Below, piece by piece: positions 5,925-9,286 of a stretch of DNA of 9,286 bases. Numbering within the stretch: the first letter of the stretch is position 1; each line of letters opens with the position of its first letter. Position numbers and translations under genes: made by a program. The DNA is from SIG510 sp045540975. Its GTDB lineage: Bacteria > Bacillota > Clostridia > Oscillospirales > JAAYXM01. The notes beneath the pieces were generated by a model. That model was not told the origin of the DNA and did not search any database. It saw only the letters and a list, made by a program, of their open reading frames with translations. Where the stretch lies: the NCBI GenBank assembly GCA_045540975.1, contig JAZQIE010000127.1, positions 1 through 9,286 on the forward strand. The letters run 5' to 3'.

Positions 5925-6473
5925 TTACCATCCGCACTCCCTTTTTAGAAATATTTCAAACGAGCTTCCGATATAGTCCAAATCATCATCAAAATAATAT
6001 ACATATGAAATCATTTTCTTTTCGTCCGATGCACCTATAAAAATAAGCTCTTTGGGATAAATCATATCATACTCTTGATTCGATAACATCTTCATTTGAA
6101 ATGTGTCAATTTCAAATGACGGTTCTATTAAATATGTGATTCCGATCCCACTGTCAGATACATCCTCGGTTTGGTAAATGTATTGTTTCCTAAGGTTTTC
6201 TTTTTGCTCTTGATAATCATCCTCATCATACGAAACCTTCAATATGTATGCGTCTGACCGAAAGAAAAGCATATTATTTCTGTAGAATTTAAACTCAATA
6301 TCTTCGTATTCACCTAATTCTTCAAGTTTCGGAAGAACGTCATTTGTCATCGTCAAGTTTCTATAACGATTCATATCATGACTCACCCATCCACCAATCA
6401 CAGCATTCACAACAACCGCAAAAACACATAGCATTAAAATGATAGCGACCGCTTTTAATACTTTCCGTTTCAA
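5925..6473 (-). CDS. membrane-anchored extracytoplasmic protein, unknown function
   Basis: 182 residues. The N-terminus is M-K-R-K-V-L-K, then a hydrophobic helix at about 8-28, then a soluble, acidic and tyrosine-rich domain, probably outside the membrane (single-pass, N-in). There are no Cys pairs or catalytic motifs that I recognise. It ends F-L-K-R-E-C-G-W. Start is TTG 6473: GGGGAGG is 9 nt upstream and the membrane helix begins immediately; the next in-frame Met (residue 14) would cut into the helix. The GGATAAC-N2-TTG context matches the gene at 3277-3615, which has the same one-helix layout. The leader carries the 25-bp repeat 6503-6527. Confidence 0.75.
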   Translation of the reverse strand: MKRKVLKAVAIILMLCVFAVVVNAVIGGWVSHDMNRYRNLTMTNDVLPKLEELGEYEDIEFKFYRNNMLFFRSDAYILKVSYDEDDYQEQKENLRKQYIYQTEDVSDSGIGITYLIEPSFEIDTFQMKMLSNQEYDMIYPKELIFIGASDEKKMISYVYYFDDDLDYIGSSFEIFLKRECGW

Positions 6474-6502
6474 AGTTATCCGCCTCCCCTTTCAACACAC
6501 AC

Positions 6503-6527
6503 CACACCGCAGCATCCGAATGCCGAT
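6503..6527 (-). repeat. 25-bp leader repeat, untranslated copy
   Basis: 24/25 match to 4708-4732. It lies between the 3' tail sequence of the gene at 6576-6989 and the ribosome site of the gene at 5925-6473. Confidence 0.85.
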
Positions 6528-6535
6528 GATTTCCC

Positions 6536-6558
6536 GTTAAAGTTCGTATTCGGTTAGA
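6536..6558 (-). repeat. shared 3' tail sequence, copy 2
   Basis: Resembles 3834-3855 (one indel, three mismatches). It is located just downstream of the membrane gene at 6576-6989. Confidence 0.6.
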
Positions 6559-6575
6559 GTTAATACTCATTTGCC

Positions 6576-6989
6576 TCACAATGAATTTTTCTTAATTCTT
6601 TCTATCCCTACAATTTGCATTACAAGTGTAACAATATTTCCAACAAAAGCAACAACTGAAATGCTTTCCGCTATATTTAGAATGTTTTCGTTATTTACAA
6701 ATCCCCAAAAAACGTACGAACAAATATCATCACTATCGGGCATAAATACATAGGCGATTAAATATGTTACAACAAATATCCCATTCAATACCTTGATTCT
6801 TCTTGACTTAGAAAAATAATCCGCAGAATACAAATTTACGCAAAAGAATATAACGCTATGTAAAATTGCTATAACGGGCATAAAAAGGAGTCGCAACCAC
6901 CCCATATTAAAGATCCAAGTAGATGCAACAATCAATATCGAAACAATTGATCGTATCCTTGTTTTTGTTTTCCCTTTGGAAAGATTCAC
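6576..6989 (-). CDS. small four-helix membrane protein, unknown function
   Basis: 137 residues. A basic N-terminus (S-K-G-K-T-K-T-R-I-R) is followed by about four hydrophobic segments near residues 13-33, 34-54, 67-83 and 105-127. An acidic M-P-D-S-D-D-I motif after the third is probably outside the membrane, and a basic tail follows (E-R-I-K-K-N-S-L). I do not recognise a family. Start GTG 6989 has GGAG 6 nt upstream. An ATG at 6993 is in another frame and gives only a short peptide. It shares an 18-bp leader and a 3' tail with the gene at 3864-4163, though I see no clear protein similarity. AT-rich like the other island genes. Confidence 0.75.
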   Translation of the reverse strand: MNLSKGKTKTRIRSIVSILIVASTWIFNMGWLRLLFMPVIAILHSVIFFCVNLYSADYFSKSRRIKVLNGIFVVTYLIAYVFMPDSDDICSYVFWGFVNNENILNIAESISVVAFVGNIVTLVMQIVGIERIKKNSL

Positions 6990-7000
6990 TCATCACTCCA

Positions 7001-7018
7001 CCTTTCGCCAACATTCGA
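7001..7018 (-). repeat. 18-bp leader repeat, copy 2
   Basis: Identical to 4189-4206. It lies just before the ribosome site of the gene at 6576-6989. Confidence 0.85.
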
Positions 7019-7052
7019 ACTGCTCACTATAATGACACAAATCCCTTCACCT

Positions 7053-7116
7053 CGTCTTGACGGGACATATCGCAAATTCCGTCCGGAATTTATATCGCCG
7101 CGGTGCCATGCACCGC
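7053..7116. repeat. short hairpin array with ATATCG linker, right edge of island
   Basis: Three hairpins: CGTC-TT-GACG (7053-7062), AAATTCC-GTCC-GGAATTT (7074-7091) and GCGGTGC-CAT-GCACCGC (7100-7116). ATATCG lies before the second (from 7067) and after it (from 7092). The last hairpin has the same arms as 5409-5425. It starts 7 bp past the regulator stop. It has no clear T-run, so it is a poor intrinsic terminator but may still slow read-through from the operon upstream. Confidence 0.7.
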
Positions 7117-7123
7117 ACTCCGC

Positions 7124-7327
7124 TCATTCCTCGCGGTATTCCAGCAAATCCCCCGGCTGACAGTCCAGTTCGCGGCAAATCGCCTCAAGGGTGGAAAAGC
7201 GAAGCGCCTTTGCATGGTTGTTTTTCAGAATCGAAAGGTTTGCCTGTGTGAGACCCACCCGCTCCGCCAATTCACCGAGCGAGATTTTCCGTTTCGCCAT
7301 CATGACGTCCAAATTCACAAGTATCAT
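7124..7327 (-). CDS. small Cro/CI-type helix-turn-helix regulator
   Basis: 67 residues, almost all one DNA-binding domain of the small YozG-like (HTH_26-type) class. The helix-turn-helix lies at residues 17-36: L-G-E-L-A-E-R-V-G-L-T, then the recognition helix Q-A-N-L-S-I-L-K-N. The rest is F-S-T-L-E-A-I-C-R-E-L-D-C-Q-P-G-D-L-L-E-Y, the typical second half. Start ATG 7327 has GAGGTGA 5 nt upstream. It begins 9 bp after the DUF2975 stop, so the two are an operon. This pairing is common in Firmicutes, and the regulator probably binds the palindrome at 7863-7888 to control its own operon (inferred). Confidence 0.93.
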   Translation of the reverse strand: MILVNLDVMMAKRKISLGELAERVGLTQANLSILKNNHAKALRFSTLEAICRELDCQPGDLLEYREE

Positions 7328-7336
7328 CGGCTCACC

Positions 7337-7828
7337 TCATATCATCAGGGAATTTTCTTCCTGAATCTCGCTTGCGCGCTCAAACAATTCGGAAAGCACA
7401 AACAAAAACAGCGCGGCAAACAGAAATACAATCAAAAACAGCACCGAATACAGCGTGACATATTCCAAAAGCTTCACCACGGTCGCACCGCAGACCAAAA
7501 GCGAGAAATATCCCATATGCCGCAGACCGCGAGCATTTCTGCGGTCAAACAGCACCCCTGCCACCATGCGCTTTAAGATGCAAAACGCACTCATCAGCAT
7601 ACAAAAGCCGCACACACCGCACACCAAAAGAAACGCGAGCAGCATGGGATATGCACCGCGAATCAGCGCGGCGCTTTCCGCAAAATATTCCCCCAGCGCA
7701 CTTCCGCTGCGGAAAAACTCGCCCAACCACCACGGCAAAGTGAGTGTCACAAGCGCGTCCAAACCCAGCAGCACCAGTACACTCCATTTCAAAACCACCG
7801 CAAGCGGACTTAAATGCTTTTGTTCCAT
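7337..7828 (-). CDS. DUF2975 family membrane protein
   Basis: 163 residues with four hydrophobic segments and a short acidic tail (E-R-A-S-E-I-Q-E-E-N). The loop L-F-D-R-R-N-A-R-G-L-R-H-M-G between helices 2 and 3 is the part that points to DUF2975. Molecular role unknown; members usually sit beside a small HTH regulator, as here, and may modulate it or respond to the same signal. Start chosen at ATG 7828 because AAAGGAGG lies 8 nt upstream. A TTG at 7930 would begin within the mutY terminator and cross the promoter, so it is rejected. Confidence 0.8.
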   Translation of the reverse strand: MEQKHLSPLAVVLKWSVLVLLGLDALVTLTLPWWLGEFFRSGSALGEYFAESAALIRGAYPMLLAFLLVCGVCGFCMLMSAFCILKRMVAGVLFDRRNARGLRHMGYFSLLVCGATVVKLLEYVTLYSVLFLIVFLFAALFLFVLSELFERASEIQEENSLMI

Positions 7829-7850
7829 TTCTCTCTCCTCCTTTTTTCTT

Positions 7851-7879
7851 AGCATATCACCAATATTATCGTTTGTCAA
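7851..7879 (-). promoter_or_regulatory. consensus sigma-A promoter of the DUF2975/HTH operon
   Basis: TTGACA (7879-7874), 17-bp spacer, TATGCT (7856-7851). The -35 box is perfect and the -10 has two mismatches. Predicted transcript start is near 7844, about 16 nt before the ATG. Confidence 0.88.
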
Positions 7880-7888
7880 TGATAATAT
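7863..7888. promoter_or_regulatory. palindromic operator candidate over the -35 box
   Basis: ATATTATC (7863-7870) and GATAATAT (7881-7888) form a perfect 8-bp dyad with a 10-bp spacer holding the -35 hexamer. Nearby TCGATA-like words at about 7887-7892 and 7908-7913 may be further half sites. This is a good position for repression by the co-encoded HTH regulator. Confidence 0.6.
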
Positions 7889-7913
7889 ATCGAAAAACAA
7901 TAAATCTTTATCG

Positions 7914-7942
7914 AAAAAAGAGTCTGCCAACGGCAGACTCTT
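7914..7942 (-). terminator. intrinsic terminator after mutY
   Basis: A perfect 11-bp stem (arms 7932-7942 and 7918-7928) with a 3-nt loop is followed on the minus strand by a T-run. It begins 1 bp after the mutY stop and separates mutY from the DUF2975 operon. Confidence 0.95.
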
Positions 7943-7943
7943 C

Positions 7944-8990
7944 TCATTTCAGAATCCAATCGCGGTATTTTCGGAATGCGGACGGGATTGCGTAAACCTC
8001 GCGGAGCTCCTCCACGGTTGCCCACACACCGCCGTCTGTCTCCTCCACATCCACCAAATACCCCACCATGTGCCATTCCACATGTGTGAAAATATGCTTG
8101 GACTTTCCGAGTTTGGTAACGGCTCCGCCCACTTCTTCGGGCTTGAGGTGTCCCTCCTTCATCACAAACCCCCACATTCCTGCAAGAAGTCCGTTTTGGG
8201 GACGCTTCTCCACCAAATACCGCTCACCGCAGCGGTAGACCAGCACGGTATATTCCTTCTTACTGCGCGCCGCCTTCTCACTTTTCACGGGAAGGGTCTC
8301 GGCGAGCGCAGTGCCGTACGCCGCGCAAAGCTTCCGCACAGGGCATTCCTCACACAGCGGTGCCCCATTCGGGACACACACGGTCGCTCCAAGCTCCATC
8401 AACGCCTGATTGAAATCTCCCACCTCGTCGGGCAGAGTCTCCTGCGCCAGCTTGGTAAACTCGGTCTTGGTCTGCGGCTTTGCAACATCCAGATGGCTTC
8501 CGAAGATGCGCGCAAATACGCGCAGGACATTCCCGTCCACCACAGGCACCTTGAGTCCGAAAGCAATCGAGCCGATTGCACCTGCGGTATACTCCCCGAT
8601 TCCGGGCAGTGTTTTGAGGAGGTTGTAATCGCGCGGAAGCGCGCCGTCAAACTCCTCCATCACCTTTTTCGCCGCGGCTTTGAGATTGCGGACCCGACTG
8701 TAATAGCCAAGCCCCTCCCAAAGCTTCACCAGTAAATCGTCATCCGCTTCCGCAAGGTCACGGACGGTGGGGAGTGCCGCCAAAAACCGCTCATAATACG
8801 GAATCGCGGCGCGCACACGGGTTTGCTGCAGCATAATCTCGGAAATCCACACCCGATACGGGTCGGTATTCTCGCGCCACGGCAGAATCCTGCGATTTTT
8901 CCGATACCAGTCGAGAAGCGGCTCGGAAAGATGCGCGATACGGTGCGCGACCTCCGCATCGTTTAAGGAAGTTTCCAGTTCAAAACGCAT
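7944..8990 (-). CDS. mutY: A/G-specific adenine DNA glycosylase MutY
   Basis: Base-excision repair enzyme that removes adenine paired with 8-oxoguanine, preventing G-to-T changes. 348 residues, normal length. Seen: W-I-S-E-I-M-L-Q-Q-T at 48-57 with the proton-donating Glu51; helix-hairpin-helix L-P-G-I-G-E-Y-T-A at 128-136; catalytic Asp152 in V-V-D-G-N-V-L-R; four Cys of the 4Fe-4S cluster at 205, 213, 216 and 222 (C-x7-C-x2-C-x5-C; E. coli has x6 in the first gap); and a C-terminal NUDIX-like domain from about 245 with F-T-H-V-E-W-H-M, used to recognise 8-oxoG. ATG 8990 overlaps the preceding stop by one base (TAATG) with no clear ribosome site, indicating translational coupling. A GTG at 9020 is possible but adds unconserved residues. 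Followed by a strong terminator. Confidence 0.97.
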   Translation of the reverse strand: MRFELETSLNDAEVAHRIAHLSEPLLDWYRKNRRILPWRENTDPYRVWISEIMLQQTRVRAAIPYYERFLAALPTVRDLAEADDDLLVKLWEGLGYYSRVRNLKAAAKKVMEEFDGALPRDYNLLKTLPGIGEYTAGAIGSIAFGLKVPVVDGNVLRVFARIFGSHLDVAKPQTKTEFTKLAQETLPDEVGDFNQALMELGATVCVPNGAPLCEECPVRKLCAAYGTALAETLPVKSEKAARSKKEYTVLVYRCGERYLVEKRPQNGLLAGMWGFVMKEGHLKPEEVGGAVTKLGKSKHIFTHVEWHMVGYLVDVEETDGGVWATVEELREVYAIPSAFRKYRDWILK

Positions 8991-9286
8991 TAGTCGGTAA
9001 TGCGCGGGACATCCATCCACACGCCGCCCTTCATTGCCGCTTCGTGCGCAATCAGACCCGGAACAGTCATATCCATCGCGCGGACAACGTCAAGGGTCGG
9101 GGTCAGGTCAAACTCAATCGCATTGAGGAAGTCCTGCGCGAGGTAGTACTCACTGGTACCGTGACCGCCGAGTCTTGCCTCAGGCGGTGCTTCGATGTCG
9201 GACGCACTCACCGCGATACGGGTCTCCTGCTTCTTATCGTCCAAGCCGTCAAAATAGCGCAGACCGATGTTGTCATAGCCGTGGCG
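8990..9286 (-). CDS. Gfo/Idh/MocA family oxidoreductase, C-terminal fragment (N-terminus outside window)
   Basis: The frame is open to the right edge and shows the last 98 residues. The pattern G-G-H-G-T-S-E-Y-Y-L-A-Q-D-F, then P-T-L-D-V-V-R-A-M-D, then T-V-P-G-L-I-A-H-E-A-A-M-K-G-G is the typical C-terminal end of NAD(P)-dependent Gfo/Idh/MocA sugar or glycoside oxidoreductases. The His in the G-G-H-G motif and the Pro-rich ending fit. The NAD-binding Rossmann domain would lie beyond 9286. Exact substrate unknown. Stop TAA 8990-8992 overlaps the mutY start, so the two are co-transcribed. Confidence 0.85.
   Translation of the reverse strand, partial: RHGYDNIGLRYFDGLDDKKQETRIAVSASDIEAPPEARLGGHGTSEYYLAQDFLNAIEFDLTPTLDVVRAMDMTVPGLIAHEAAMKGGVWMDVPRITD

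Noticed and set aside
7053..7116. Intrinsic terminator after the HTH gene
   Set aside because: The stems are good, but neither is followed by a T-run on the transcribed strand.
3211..7120. Insertion sequence or prophage
   Set aside because: No transposase, integrase or phage structural gene is encoded, and there is no single pair of terminal inverted repeats around the region.
7455..8735. 426-codon open frame on the plus strand
   Set aside because: It crosses the DUF2975 gene, its promoter, the mutY terminator and half of mutY, so it is a shadow frame.

Overview
The window is bacterial DNA, most likely from a gut-type Clostridia member (Oscillospiraceae or Christensenellales-like). The basis is strong AGGAGG ribosome sites, consensus sigma-A promoters, and a gene set typical of those genomes: a sugar-type solute-binding lipoprotein, a DUF4173 protein, a nitroreductase, a DUF2975/HTH pair, mutY and a Gfo/Idh/MocA oxidoreductase. 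Every gene I support lies on the minus strand, so transcription runs from high to low coordinates. The long plus-strand open frames are shadows of these genes.

Right flank (9286 to 7124): the C-terminal end of a Gfo/Idh/MocA oxidoreductase is coupled (TAATG) to mutY. A textbook intrinsic terminator closes mutY. A consensus promoter with an 8-bp palindrome over its -35 box then drives a DUF2975 membrane protein and a small Cro/CI-type regulator.

Centre (about 7120 to 3211): an AT-richer accessory segment holds six small genes that I cannot assign to named functions. Three are small multi-pass membrane proteins, two have a single N-terminal membrane anchor, and one is a soluble two-part protein. 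They are separated by repeated non-coding modules: (a) a 33-bp perfect leader repeat before two genes; (b) an 18-bp perfect leader repeat before two others, which also share a 3' tail sequence; (c) a 26-bp direct repeat on both sides of one gene; (d) four arrays of short, different hairpins joined by a constant linker (AATTTAGCT, AATTCAT, TCGATAT and ATATCG), with two kinds of 7-bp hairpin recurring at array ends. The layout looks like a gene-cassette island. A 25-bp piece of one leader occurs once as untranslated DNA and once in frame inside the 246-residue protein, just before an internal Met with its own ribosome-site-like sequence. That protein may therefore be a fusion of two formerly separate cassette genes. 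Its C-terminal 73 residues resemble a small stand-alone family that I associate, from memory, with toxin-immunity loci. No toxin, integrase or transposase is visible.

Left flank (3197 to 1): a nitroreductase and a DUF4173 membrane protein lie close together, probably as an operon. After a 92-bp gap with a near-consensus promoter and a hairpin at the predicted transcript start comes a solute-binding lipoprotein that runs off the window edge.
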